Source: Schizophyllum amplum
Taxonomy: Eukaryota > Basidiomycota > Agaricomycetes > Agaricales > Schizophyllaceae
Assembly (NCBI GenBank): GCA_007026445.1
Contig: VDMD01000003.1
Location: 558,001-622,000 of the forward strand
Direction of reading: 5' to 3'
DNA length: 64,000 bases
Part shown: in pieces, positions 29,161 to 40,587 of the stretch
How positions within the stretch are numbered: position 1 is the first letter of the stretch
Layout: each line of letters begins with the position of its first letter
Program-made: the position numbers and the translations under genes
Notes under the pieces: model-generated
What the model was told of the DNA's origin: nothing
Seen by the model: the letters and a program-made list of their open reading frames with translations, nothing else
Databases searched by the model: none

Positions 29161-30215
29161 GCTTTGGGCGCTCGTCCTGCGGCAGGACGAGATCGCCCGA
29201 AAAGGCAGGTCGGAGTTTACCGGGAATTCCGCGGTTTGCCGGTCTCGGATAATGCTGCAGAGCGTCAGATTTAGTTTATTTTGCTAAGTAATCCTTAATT
29301 TGTGGGATTATTATGATACTCCTCCATATTTTACAAAGTCACATATAGGTATTGTAAAAGGAGTTTGGTCGGATAATCAAGATAGTTAGCTACAGGCTCA
29401 GAGTGCATATTGTATATATATAGCTTGAGTTATTAGGCAGCCTTAAACAGTGCACAATTCAACATACCTGTACCAAGTAGTGCCCGCCTTTAACGTGTGC
29501 ACTAAATAGTGCCCGGATTTAATGCGGGCACTAAATAAGACACACACCAAATAGAGCGTGCACTAAATAGTGCCCCGATTTAAGGCGTGCACTAAACAAG
29601 ATGTACACTAAATAAGACGGGCACTAAATAGTGCCCCGATTTAAGGCGGGCACTAAATAAGCAGGGCACTAAATAGGGCGGGCACTAAATAGTGCCCAGC
29701 TTAAACATTGCACTGCATGCCTTTAGTGTTACGATGACCTTCAAGGCTCTATAGAGCATCCCTGGTGCCTGTACAAGCAAAAGAAAGGTGTAGAATTATC
29801 AACTGACTGTTCATAAATTCACCCACCTGAAGACCCTTGTTTACAACTGACTCGGAGACTTGCAGGCTGCTACAAGGCCTCCTAATGATCTATCTAGTAT
29901 GTACTATATGTCATGAAGGGTAATCAACCACGTAGAGGCGCTTTTCCTAAGTAGCTAGGTGGATCCAAGGTGGGGGGCCGCCCAGCTGCAGCTTTATACA
30001 ACACGGTCAGATTCACTCGAAACTCGGTATGTACCTCCAGCACACCTATATGAGCATGGGCATATATGTTTTATATCCAGAAGTGCCCTAATTGGGCAGC
30101 AATTTCCGTGCCAATATAAGGGGGGCAGGCCTAGGGTCACCCAGCCATCATTGATCGGATGGGGCTCAGACTCCATCAGCAGATACACACCATTTACCCG
30201 ACCACGGGCATACCC
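29161..30215 (-). repeat. AT-rich 1 kb repeat, copy 2
   Basis: Reverse complement counterpart of 21811-22790, with a matching CTCGTCCTGC hairpin (29172-29193) and an array of GGGCACTAAATAGTGCCC units (about 29480-29700). This copy keeps about 50 bp that copy 1 lacks near 30130. A further GGGCACTATTTAGTGCAC unit lies at about 30275. Confidence 0.8.
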
Positions 30216-30509
30216 AGATCGTGTCCAGGGGTGCCCTACAGGACCTAAAAACCAATGCACGATTTAAGGCCCGGGGCACTATTTAGTGCACACCCTAAAC
30301 CAACTTTTTTTGCCCCACCCACATCCTCCCCCTGCAACCCAGGATAGTTATAGTAGGCCTAATACTACCCTCTGGACACCCTGGGAGCTGCCCCAGACCG
30401 GTCTGGCAAAAGTCCAATTTAAGGTTTTACTAAATGCCCAACTTAGGCTCTTAGCCTAGTAATCGGTACCCATCTAACTATGCTAAGAGGCTTAGGTAGG
30501 CGGTACCCC

Positions 30510-30598
30510 TAAGTGGCGATAACGGCATGGGAAAAATCAGGGAAAATCGGAGAAAAATACCATAAGCACGAGAGCGTGCTAGAACACCAATCCCAACA
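30510..30598 (-). mobile_element. Copia-2-type LTR fragment
   Basis: 89 bp matching the TGTTGGG end of the 308 bp LTR; the rest is missing. Confidence 0.8.
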
Positions 30599-30769
30599 AG
30601 ATGAAGCACGAGAATGCTCAAAAACACTGCCGACGAGAGGTTTGAGAACTGGTTTTCATCAGGACTTGGCGGTGAAAACAAGTACTTTGGTTCGACCCTT
30701 TCCCATGGTTGTATCACTACAAAAGTCTCAGGATTTGTACACTCAGTCATTTGATGGACCATAGCGCAG

Positions 30770-31080
30770 ACCTTTTATCCTCTGATATACCTCGGCACTT
30801 GCCCGGGACCGTCGACGGCAACGACGACTCACCTCGGATATCGGTCCGAGGCGCCGCATGCTCGCCATCAACCCATCTCTGCCAGCAACCACGACCGCAG
30901 CGCGGGCGCGGTCGCACACGCCTCCTCTGTGGCCTTGCAGGGCTCCTCCTTATACCTTTTTCTTGCAACATACGAAGAACGGGACGAATGGGAGCGCTCA
31001 TCAGCGCTACACGGCGGGTTTGGCGGGAGAGGTGACGCGCGGTGTGCCTCCCGCCTAGGTACGTCCCCCGCACCTCCCTC
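30770..31080 (-). repeat. GC-rich dispersed repeat, copy R3
   Basis: On the minus strand it carries ACCTAGGCGGGAGGCACACC, CTGCGGTCGTGGTTGCTG, GCGCCTCGGACCG and TCCCGGGCA in the same order as the other copies. Confidence 0.65.
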
Positions 31081-31980
31081 AAGCTCGACACGGATTTACC
31101 AACCAAATGAGAACCTAGGAATGATACAGGACGGCGCGCAGTGGAAGACGCACGGACCGCCACCGCCGGAAGCTCAATGGTGAGCGCGGGACGAAGGCGG
31201 TTCCTGTGGGCGCTGGCTGCCTGCATCATGCATGCACTGCACCCACGCACTCCAGCGGGAGGCAGACGGCAGAAGGAGAGCACGATGCAGCGTTATGCGT
31301 ACAACACCGACGGCCCCACCATCCTTGTGCCTTCTACGTCGCCCCCTCCCCACCTCCCGCCCCTCCGCTTTACGTCCTGGGGGTCACTGAGGTGCATGGG
31401 CAGCGACGCAAATGGCTTGAGACCCACGCATACGTCTGAGATACACCCGTAGCACGCTACCCCCACGCCTCCGTGCCCGCCGCACATCTCGTAATGTCCC
31501 CCACTTTCAGGCTCTTTCATACCGTGTCGCGTCCCCATCTGCAGCGGCAGGCGGGGGTGCATCGCTACCCCTTACTTAGATACACGTATAACTAGATAAT
31601 ATACATTTTCTTCGAGTATCAAGTATTGTGGCGCTGTGAATCCCGCGTCGCCGACGCCGCGTGCAGCGGCAAAGCGCGCATTTGCCGGTGACGACAACAT
31701 GTCATCACGCATACCGAAGCGTAGAGCAGGAAGAGCCCGTATGAAGCCCGTATGCCCTAGAATTCGGAAGGCCCGCGCTCGTTGCTATGTTCTTTGAGCG
31801 CTGTCGACACCGCCGACGTCCGCCACGGCCCTGAAGTGCCGCCCATCAACGGCGGGCATCGGGTGACACGCCCACGCACCGTGCAATCCAGGGCGGAGAC
31901 GTTGCCGACGTCGCGGGAACTGCTGGGCGTCGTTGGTGAATTACTTGAAGTTTTTGGGTGGGAATCTCAAAAGAAATCTT
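31081..31980. other. Non-coding, no gene recognised
   Basis: Mixed GC-rich sequence with short frames on both strands, none with a domain or codon pattern to support it. Confidence 0.4.
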
Positions 31981-32045
31981 GAAGTGTCCTCAAAAGCAAC
32001 ACAAAGGGATCAAACTAGATGCCAACTAACTCAGTTGGATGTCAT

Positions 32046-33253
32046 CTAATTAGTTACCTGGGGTGGGTCACCCAGGTGCACCGGATACACCTGAGATGTC
32101 CTCAAAGTCTTTCGACCATGCCTCGTAACGTAATGATCTATGAAGGTTGTCCCATGACCAACCAATGCAACTCGAGTGTCTTTGGATGTGGTCTGTGCGA
32201 TGATAGGTTCCAAAAGTTTTTCGTACCCAGCCAGATCATCAATCTCCGATGTTACGTGGAGAGATGCACCGGAATCGAGGAGCCATAACGGCAGAAAATC
32301 CTTGTCTCCAGTTATTGTGGTTTCTCCCTTACAAGTCGGGCACGCAGCAAGATCGTGGACAACACATATATTTGTCATACAAAATTTATGTGACCCAGTC
32401 AGCAATACATCCAGTACAGAACCCGCGGGCACATCAATTACGCGCTCTCGCTGTGTGTCGCAGCAATCAGTATTGCGCAGATGCCTGAGACAAGAAGGTA
32501 CTTGCCCGTTGGCGGCAGAAATGCCAGCGGCCATGGCGATGTCCATGTCCACATCCCCGATGTGTTCATCTCCGAAGAGATCAGCCATGTTGATGGGGCC
32601 CGCGTCGTCTTTGCAGAACTCGGACATGTCGAGCGGGCTGAGCGGCGGCTCAATGGGCATCTCGTTCGATCCAGAGTCCAGAAGGAACAACTGGAACTCC
32701 TGCTGCTGCATAGCGTCGGCAACGTCCGGATGTTCCCCAGTACAAGCGCGCTTGGCAGGAGGTGCGTTTTCGAGCGTCAGAGCGGATGTCAACGCGCGCG
32801 GAGTGGGAGATCCCATTGCCTCGTCATCGTTGGGTATGCCCCTGTCGTTGACAACCTTGTCGAGGGTGCAGAAGCTCTCGAATGTGACAGGAACATTGAT
32901 CTGCTCGGCGAGAGCAAAGATGTTCTTGACGCCACAGGAGATCTCCGTGTTTGCAACGGCCTCGTTGTCGTTGATGGGAGCCTTCTCCTTCACCTCGCGA
33001 ACCGAAGTTCCAGCAGGGGTGATGAGAGCGACGTGAGATGACTTGGGAGCGGGAGGAGAGACAGTGAGTGCTCCAATCGTAATTGATCCTGCAATCTTGG
33101 AGACTGCAGCGTGCGTGTGAGCATGTCCACCGTTGCCTGTATTCTGCTTGCCCTTGCCCTTCTTGTCCTTCCCGCTGCCGCGCTTGCCGCGCCCCGGCTT
33201 CTTCTGCCCAGCATTGCCATCGGAGCTTGACGAAGAACCAGAGTTCTTTTGCC
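32046..33253 (-). pseudogene. Copia-3 gag C-terminus and protease remnant
   Basis: Continues the gag frame with a Ser run and a very basic stretch (KKPGRGKRGSGKDKKGKGKQ). A long acidic linker and the aspartic protease motif WLLDSGASLHVT (about 32285) follow. The frame stops shortly after protease, so no polymerase is encoded. Confidence 0.8.
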
Positions 33254-33352
33254 AGCCTCGGCTACCTAGAAATCTTGGTCCCTACATGGAACTTTCCTAG
33301 GATATGTTAGTGGATTTTCCCAAGTTTTCTAGAGACTATAGATCTCTAGTTA

Positions 33353-33599
33353 CTGTACCTACCTGTATGGAGGCAACCAGCCGCCAGGTGTGACATTTGG
33401 AAAGTGATGCAACCAGTGGCTCGGCCCGACGGCCCGGCGTTAGCCGGGCGGCCAAAAATTGTTTTTTGGGCCTTTTTCGAGCAAAAATTACCACTTTTGG
33501 AAGGTGTCTGGGTGCCCGAGAGGCTTGTGACCTGTGACCTAGGCAACGCAACCGAGGGCCTGTGACCTGTGACGGTTGCTTCCATACAGGTAGGTACAG
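33353..33599. mobile_element. MITE with 26 bp TIRs and TA target duplication (Tc1/mariner-like)
   Basis: 247 bp with ends CTGTACCTACCTGTATGGA(G/A)GCAACC, flanked by TA on both sides (33351-33352 and 33600-33601). No coding capacity. It is nested in the 6.1 kb transposon. Confidence 0.8.
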
Positions 33600-34085
33600 T
33601 ATAGCTGCTTTCAGCTTATATGACTGGTTATAGCTTTTCCTACAGACTATAGATCTCTAGCACTAGATATTTCTAGCCTTTAGGGTTGTATTAGCCCCTA
33701 TACTGTCTTTTATGGTGCTTATATGATTATATTGGGTGCTTGGATATTAGCTGGCCTTCTATGATTATTATTAACACTCCTCTCTATCCTATAGTCTATA
33801 AAAAGCATATATCTATAGTAGCTAGTAGCATAGCAGTTCAGTCTAGTCCTTTCCTGTATAGCTGCATACTATAACCCCTTGTTTTCCCATAATTTGGGTG
33901 CTTAATATGACCTGCCTATTTGTTTTTTCAAAATTCCACAATGTTGATATTTTGATATTGATCTCTTATGCCCACTATACAACATACTCTAACTAGATAA
34001 ATTTATCTCCTAGCTAATAGAGGTCATAACATTCCTATCACCTTGGGCAGGTGCCTACTTAGAAGCTCTATTATATATAACTGTT

Positions 34086-34262
34086 TAGAGATCTCTAGTC
34101 AGTATTTTAATCTAGAGATCTCTAAGCACCTGTATGTATTAGAGATCTCTACTGAGTATGGTGGTCTAGAGATCTCTAGTGTATACTGCTGTTTAGTAGA
34201 GATCTCTAGACAACCATACTCACTAGAGATCTCTAATGCACACAATTGCTTAGAGATCTCTA
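34086..34262. repeat. Array of AGAGATCTCT palindromes, left side
   Basis: Seven perfect AGAGATCTCT copies about 23-28 bp apart, with unrelated spacers. Confidence 0.9.
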
Positions 34263-34584
34263 GATTGTTATACTTATTCACTAGGCTAGCTATGATAGAT
34301 GAGTTAACCACCCGCAGCTTTTTCACTAACTGACTTGCTGTCTAAATGCAAATTATAGCTTAATCTCCTGCCTATAATGTATTGTGGCAGTAGAAGGCTG
34401 AAACAATGTATATATATTGAATATAAATATTATGTACAGAGTGATGGTGGTCTACCCGTTCGAGTCGCGTGTAGACGTGATGCGCCCCGGGCACAGGGCG
34501 TGATGGGGGATGCGTCGCGATGCATCACACGTTACCGCCGCCCTCGCGCTCCGTGCTGCACGTACACCTTATGCTGTACCGGTA

Positions 34585-34760
34585 ATGTATTGTCATATGG
34601 AAATATCCAATGCTTGAATTGCATTGTTGGGTGGACTTGTCCGAGGTATTCTTACCGATGAACTGGAGCCTTATTAGGCCTGCGGGCTGGCCCGGCTGGC
34701 CAGTAAATGCCCGCGTGCGTGGCTGGCGTGGCTCGTGAGCGCGCGCGGGCTCAAGCGCGA
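34585..34760 (+). repeat. Repeat module N, copy 1
   Basis: GAATTGCATTGTTGGGTGGA followed by a GCGGGCTGG block; found in inverse orientation at about 37575-37695. Confidence 0.5.
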
Positions 34761-35734
34761 GCCGGACGCGCTTGCACGTGCTGCCCCGCTCGGCTCCGGC
34801 ATTGCGTGCCGACCGCGACGCGTGCCGGCTGTTGCCGTCCGCGTCGCCGCCGCGATCGCGCTCGCCGCGCGCGGCGCCGGTGATGCGCTCGCATGAAATT
34901 GGGGGGAAAAACAAATATATAGTAAATATTAGATATGCATAGAACAATGTAGGTATAGAGGGTCGTGAAGGCTCGCGCGCCGCCTGTGGGCAGCAGGCGG
35001 CGCGTGGGCGAATGCTCGGGTGCACGCGCGCCAATGCGGCGCGGCGCACAGCACGCGCGACTAGTGCTTGCCGCCCTTCCTCGGATAGATGGGGGTGAGT
35101 GGGGGTATGTGTGCCGTGCGCCTGCCGCGTTGAGCGCGAGAGCGCGAATGGTAGGGGGGAGGGCGCAATGCGGCACGGCGCAGTATGACTGCGCGAGGGG
35201 CGCGTGTGCTGCGTGGCGGTGCGCGTCCACGCTTGCGACGTCGTCCGCTCGTTCGACGTCCTCTACGGAGCGCGCGGTGCGAAGGGGGAGGGCGAGGGCG
35301 AGGCGCGGGAAGCGTGGTAGGTGGCGGCTGTCGAGTGTCACCTGTTGGTCAGCGATGAGCCTGCGTGTGGCGGTCGGTAATTCACGCGGTGCCTGCCGAA
35401 GGCCGCGTAGCACGAGAGGGGCATAAGGGGATGGCGGGGAAACGAGGTGAGGCGATTGGACTGCGAGCGTGTTGGCGCTCGCAGTCTGTGCAGGCTCGCG
35501 CCGGCGGGTCAACACCCATCGCCCTTCTCGCCTCCACCCCGCCCTCCGTTGCGGGCGAGGTCCATAGCGCTGGACGCTCGCACACAGCACGCGCGCGTGC
35601 TGTTCCCGCGCCGTTGCAGGCGGACTCGCCGGCGTCGGTGTTCTCGCGCCCTCGTGCCCTCCTGTATGGGCTTGATACGTTCTAGATAGACTAATATATA
35701 CGTGGTTAGCATTTGTTAATGGTGGGTGGCGTAG
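34761..35734. other. GC-rich repeat sequence, no supported gene
   Basis: A 330-codon minus-strand frame (34751-35743) crosses the region, but it is compositional, Arg/Ala/Pro-rich and without domains. Confidence 0.4.
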
Positions 35735-36415
35735 CGGACACACCTAGGCGGGGACACGCCGCGCGTAGCCTCGCCCGCCAAATTTGCCGCCGCGCGCCTT
35801 TGAGCGCATTTTTCCGCGAGATATGCGAAAGGGGGATGGGGGAGGGGATTCTGGAGGGGATTGCGAAGAAGGGAGGAGGTGAAGAGCAACCGCGACCGCG
35901 GCGCGGTCGTGGTTGCTGAAAGAGAGGCGTTGATGGCGGACGCTCGGCGCCTCGGACCGTAGTCCGAACATGGCCATCGTCGCCTTCGACGGCCTCGGGC
36001 TCATGCCGACGAGCCTTATTCAACACAATCTCTTGGACAACCTATAGTATGTACACTCTAGTATAGCCTTATGGATTTTTGTATGTATCTGAGCATGGGA
36101 AGGGGGTGAACTTCACTTACTCATGTTTCTAGGCCAAAGCTAGATGTGATTCAGTATTCCAGCACTCGTTCAAACCACTTCTTGATGTTTCTAGGTCGTA
36201 AACTCATGCTACAAGTTCAGTCAAAGTTGCTATGTGTAGGTATAGACGTCCTCTAAATGATAGTGTATTTTAATTTCCTCAGATATGCTCGAATATTATA
36301 GAAATGTTCAACGAGTCAGTTCCAAGTGCCTTCTTGAATTCCTTGCTCAGTTCAGGTATGTTCTAGATGTCTGAGACCCATCCCACGCCCCGATCGCTCA
36401 GTGGTAAGTTAGATT
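35735..36415 (+). repeat. GC-rich dispersed repeat, copy R4 with tail
   Basis: Core at 35735-36005 (CACCTAGGCGGGG, GGTCGTGGTTGCTG, GCGCCTCGGACCG, ACGGCCTCGG) and a tail to about 36415 that ends in GAGACCCATCCCACGCCCCG, paralleling the R1 tail at 27520-27550. Confidence 0.65.
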
Positions 36416-36697
36416 ATTAACATCTACGTTTGTTTCAAGGCGGGGGAAGCCCGCGATGTTTTACAATCGCGTGAACGGCCTCCCGAACGCGTCTAAATGA
36501 CCGCGTTCGTGACGTTACCGTCACGTTGCTGCTTGTTCTCAACCACCTCGCCGGGCGCACAACGACGCGCCGAACGCGCCCCCGAACAGCGCGGATGAAT
36601 ACAGGGGCACGGAGGCCCTGCTAAGTGCGTCGCACCCCGCTTTCGCTTAACATTTTAGCTAACATTACCCTCTGCTTTCACCGAAAGCGAACGAGCG

Positions 36698-36813
36698 GGC
36701 AAGGATGCGCGTCGCCCGGAACGACGCAGCACAGACCAGCCACTGTCACCTCCACCGTAGTGAGACATGGAGGGTCTGTGCTGAGTCGCTCCGGGCGACG
36801 CGCGCCCTTGCGC
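36698..36813. repeat. Long imperfect hairpin (about 40 bp arms)
   Basis: GCGCGTCGCCCGGAACGACG...CAGCACAGACC pairs with GGTCTGTGCTG...CGCTCCGGGCGACGCGC about 30 bp away. Confidence 0.65.
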
Positions 36814-37574
36814 GCCTGCGAGTTCAGGCACAACAACAGCAAACAAAGCGATCGGGCCTCGCCAGCCCTTCGCTCTTCCACCATGGCTGCCCAACTTCCC
36901 CCTCTCGCGCTCCCCCACGCGCCTCACCATCCGCCCCTCACGCTCACGATGAAGACGGCGGCTCTGCACCTCAAGAGCGGTGTTAGCACGCGTCGCGCGC
37001 CCGCGCGCGCCCCACCACAATCCCCGTCCACTGCCATCCGCGCGTCCCCGGCGTGTATGATGACGCTCTGCCGGTGCTATTGCATGGCAGGCGTCGACTA
37101 TGCGCCTGGGGGACACACGAGCTATCGACAACAGTGCCGGCGGGTTTGCTTCGCATCCGCGCGTGCGGTCGATCACCCATCGCGCTACGCTCGTGCTCAC
37201 TCGTGTGCTGTGCTGCGCCGACAGCGCGTGGGAGGCGTCGCCAGCGCAGTCGCCCCCTTCAACCTCGAGCACGGTACAGCCCGGGCGAGCAGCGTATGCG
37301 CGCGCGCGTACGCTGCTCGCTTTGCCTTCTTTTACTTTAAATTTTTGATTATACTGGGCCCCCTACTGGGGCTGATGTATTGGGATTTTTCTTTTTATTT
37401 GACGGATACAACACTTGATGCCGCGTGTGGCGTTGAGCGCGCTCGCGCCAGTGCCAGCGACGGCGACGCGCCGGCCCGGCATGTGGCGGAGCCGGATCCG
37501 GGCGAGGCGACTGAGTGGCGCTGCTCGCGCGTCTGATGCGAGCGCGCGCGAGCCGGTCCCCCATGGGCGACCCG

Positions 37575-37695
37575 GAGACCTGCCCGACTGCCCGGACCAG
37601 CCCGCGTGCCCCAAAGGCCAACCGAGCCGTCGGGAACATACCGCGGAATCTTCCACCCAACAATGCAATTCGAGTATGGGAAATTTCCGGTCATT
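37575..37695 (-). repeat. Repeat module N, copy 2 (inverted)
   Basis: Reverse-complement match to 34600-34700 around GAATTGCATTGTTGGGTGGA and GCGGGCTGG. Confidence 0.5.
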
Positions 37696-37739
37696 AATAT
37701 ATATCACGATACAGCATGAGCTGCTGAAGAGCGCTCCGC

Positions 37740-39090
37740 AAATGGATTTGGCGGGCGAGGCAACGCGCGGCGTGCCCCCGCTCAGGTGTGTCCCGTACTA
37801 TGCACAGTATGCAGCGAGCTAGCTAACACCTCTATCAGAAGGTCAGTATTGTGCGCTCGGAAGGGGCTCCGGCACCATGGCGGACGCGTTCGGGTGCGGA
37901 GTCACGGTGTTGGGCGCGCATTGTGCGGGCGACAAGCACAGCTTCCTGCCCGCACTTTGCGCGTGTCCGCCTCGCCACCCGCCGCCAGCGCATTTTGGCC
38001 CTGGCCGCATCGGCGCCCTCACGTGCCCTACGCCCCGCCTGCCGCAATTCCCGGCCCTCACATCCCGCACCTCGCGTCCCTCCTCCTGCACCCTTCTGCA
38101 CCGCGTGCCCTGCCTCTCGTGGCTCCCATTCCCCGCCTGTCCCGCACCCCACCTCCTGCACCCTCTCGCGCCATGCCTAGTGTTGATGGCAGAATTCTGC
38201 CACCTTCGGCCATTAAGCCGTGCCACCCTGGCATGCCAGGCCGAATTCGAGGGCCCCGGGGAAGGGGGTGGCAAAATATGGCTTAATTATCGAGTGTAAG
38301 GGGGGCTACAGCAGGAAGTTTGTCGTAATCAGTGGACATCGGGTCGCTCTGAGGGTTTTATATGTACAATAATGACTTACTATGTACCTCACAGTGGATA
38401 TAGAGGCGTGATTCCTAGATTTCGACTCAGGTCGACATCAATGGACTCACGTGACCTCATCGCCAACCACCATTGACCTCAACTGCGCAATGCAAGTGTC
38501 AGGAAAACGACTTGGATACCTTGCCATACACATTTAAATGACATGTAGATATGTTAAACACTCGAAGGAAAGCCATCTTGGTCGCCCTTGCAGGCCAACG
38601 GCAGCGGCGGCACAAATTCCCACGCCACATTCTGCCACCCCCTGCCATTCCGCCAAAAGCCGGTTTGGCTGGCTGAATTGGCTGAATTGGCCCCAAATAA
38701 TTCTGCCCCGCACACTAGCCATGCCTCACATGCTTATCACTCTCGAGCTTCCCGCGCCGTGTTGTGTCCCACCTTCCGTACCCTTCCATACATCTAACGC
38801 CCCACCTGCCTTGCCCCGCACGCTGTCTTTCGCAATTCGCAACTGTGGCCTCCTGTGCACCGCCTCTCGGGGCTTTCAGGCCCTGCCCGACGTATATCCC
38901 TCGCCCTATGCACCACCTCTCGCGGCTCACAGGCCCCACCTTGAACGGCTCCTGCATCGCCCCTCACACTGACACCTGCACCCTTGTATCGCCCTCGTAC
39001 CACATACCCACATACCCACCCTCTCATTGCCCCCTTTGTGTCTTAATTATTGTACTGACAATGCAAGTGCAATCCAGTAGTAGTATACTT
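37740..39090. other. GC-rich repeat-like sequence, no supported gene
   Basis: Contains a partial R-type block at 37745-37800 (GGCGGGCGAGGCAACGCGCG). The 37,800-39,040 stretch is C/CA-rich and its many frames overlap on both strands without domain content. Confidence 0.4.
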
Positions 39091-39099
39091 CTGAATGTT

Positions 39100-39305
39100 A
39101 GAGATTTCTAATACCTCTGAGTGACTAGAGATCTCCAGTTGATCCTAGCCACTAGAGATCTCTAGGATTAGAGATCTCTAGATGACTATGGTACCTAGAG
39201 ATCTCTAGACAGCCCAGGCTTCTAGAGATCTCTACATAGCTTGGGTATCTAGACATCTCTAGAAGACTGGTCTGTCTAGAGATGTCTAGCTCTAGAGATC
39301 TACAG
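39100..39305. repeat. Array of AGAGATCTCT palindromes, right side
   Basis: About nine units, four perfect and the rest with one or two changes, mirrored relative to the left array. Confidence 0.9.
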
Positions 39306-39387
39306 TTTCTAGAAAACTTAGGGAAAATCCACTAACATATCCTTGAAAAGTTCCATGTAGGGCAAGATTTCCAGGTAGCCTAAGTAG

Positions 39388-40041
39388 CTTTTGCTGGTTA
39401 GAGCACTTTGGGTCGTCATGCTTGTGCTTGATGCGGGAGAACTTCTGGACTTCATTCCCGAGACCATTCTTCTGAGAGAAGCACGTAAGACAAGCTTGTC
39501 GCACCACCTGAATGGTCAAGTTGCTCTTGTCATATGTCTGAAGTATGAGCGAGACAACATTGGGCCAAGGTACTGCATTAAGCATGATCATGGCCTTGAA
39601 GAACTTAGGTATGACAACACCTTTGTCATTCAGGCGCTCGAAAGCATCGATCATGGTGCTCAGCTCCGTATCCAGATGGTTCTGGCCCAAGAACTTCTGG
39701 TTCAACGTGGACCTAAACCAGGCGTAAATATCCGCGCACTTGGCGACGTTATATTTATCCCTGAGCACATCCCACAGCAACTTGGCATGAGCCTCGTCAG
39801 CTGAGTAAATGGTTCCCTTGATGATGGGGCTGATACACAGCAGCATGCTGCCTAGGGCCTTCTGATCGTCAGATTGCCACTGGGCGAGCGCAGCATCACC
39901 CGGAGAGGGTTGAGTATCTCGTCCACCGCGAATAATGTCCCAGACACCAATGGCCATGAGGTATGCCTTCAGGTTCTCCTTCCACGTACGATAGTTCGAG
40001 CCATCGAACTTGCCGACAGTGTCAATGAGACGGTTGGACAT
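39388..40041 (-). pseudogene. Copia-3 gag, N-terminal part
   Basis: Starts MSNRLIDTVGKFDGSNYRTW at 40041, the usual start of a copia Gag (DUF4219/UBN2-like), with GVWDII and LWDVLRDKYN motifs. The frame continues to HDDPKCSNQQK, where the 6.1 kb transposon interrupts it. Confidence 0.85.
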
Positions 40042-40323
40042 GATGATCTGTGAAGATCGTCAGCATCAGGTTCAAGATCGCAGCCAACAATGGGCGCCAA
40101 TGAGCGAACCGAGCTTGCGCCAATGACCAGCATCTCCTTTGGAGATCGGTACATCCAGGATCAAGCACGATGAGCGCAATTGGGCATGGTTTCACCAGCG
40201 CTTAGAGTGGCTGAAGTGATAGCAGGCTGTGGAGGCGCTAACTCCGTCATCGCTGCCAGTGACGCTGATGACTTTGTGCTGCAGCCACTAGGGCGCTAAC
40301 ACAGCTCACCGGGGCTCATAACC

Positions 40324-40587
40324 TGTTGAGCATGCGGGGAAGCGCGCCTGCCTAGCCTACCTTAGTAGAGAGCTTAGCTGAAGGCTATGCGCAGGTAAGT
40401 CAAGTAGAAGACTTGGATTGAGGGGGTGGATGTGCCCTCCTTATATACTGCCCAGAGGGCTTGACATCACAGGTAAGCTGAGTAATGCGAATGTCCGTGA
40501 TGTAATACGTAATGAGTCATGAGTGTCCATGAGTGTCCACCATGTGTCTGCCATGTGCACGACACGTGACATGCTGAAAGTCCAACA
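40324..40587 (-). repeat. Copia-3 5' LTR
   Basis: TGTTGGACTTTC at 40587 to GCTCAACA at 40324 on the minus strand, next to the tRNA-Met-type primer site at 40311-40323. A GTATATAAGG promoter-like motif lies at about 40440-40450. Confidence 0.7.

Larger units (their letters stand above)
33254..39387. mobile_element. 6.1 kb DNA transposon with ~90 bp TIRs, palindrome arrays and 7 bp TSD
   Basis: The ends are long inverted repeats: 33261-33349 matches the reverse complement of 39293-39380 at most positions (for example GGATATGTTAGTGGATTTTC). The flanks carry the perfect 7 bp duplication CTTTTGC (33247-33253 and 39388-39394), and removing the element restores the copia-3 gag frame. Inside each TIR is an array of the palindrome AGAGATCTCT. 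No transposase frame was found. The centre (about 34,440-38,290) is GC-rich repeat sequence unlike the AT-rich ends, so it is probably a non-autonomous element with nested insertions. Confidence 0.85.
31985..40587 (-). mobile_element. Copia-3: truncated Ty1/copia element split by a 6.1 kb transposon
   Basis: On the minus strand a 264 bp LTR (40324-40587, TGTTGGA...CTCAACA, with a TATATAAGG box) is followed by a primer site at 40311-40323 and gag (40041 to 39388). After the inserted transposon, gag resumes at 33253 and runs into protease, ending about 32046. Integrase, reverse transcriptase, RNase H and the 3' LTR are missing. The two gag parts join in frame once the insertion and one copy of its 7 bp duplication are removed. 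Confidence 0.85.

Noticed and set aside
34086..34262. Regularly spaced short palindromes resembling a CRISPR array
   Set aside because: The units are only about 10-12 bp, the spacing varies, the array is mirrored at the other transposon end, and the DNA is fungal.
34751..35743. Long minus-strand frame of 330 codons
   Set aside because: Its Arg/Ala/Pro-rich composition, the equally long frames on the other strand, lack of domains and location in a dispersed GC-rich repeat indicate a chance frame.
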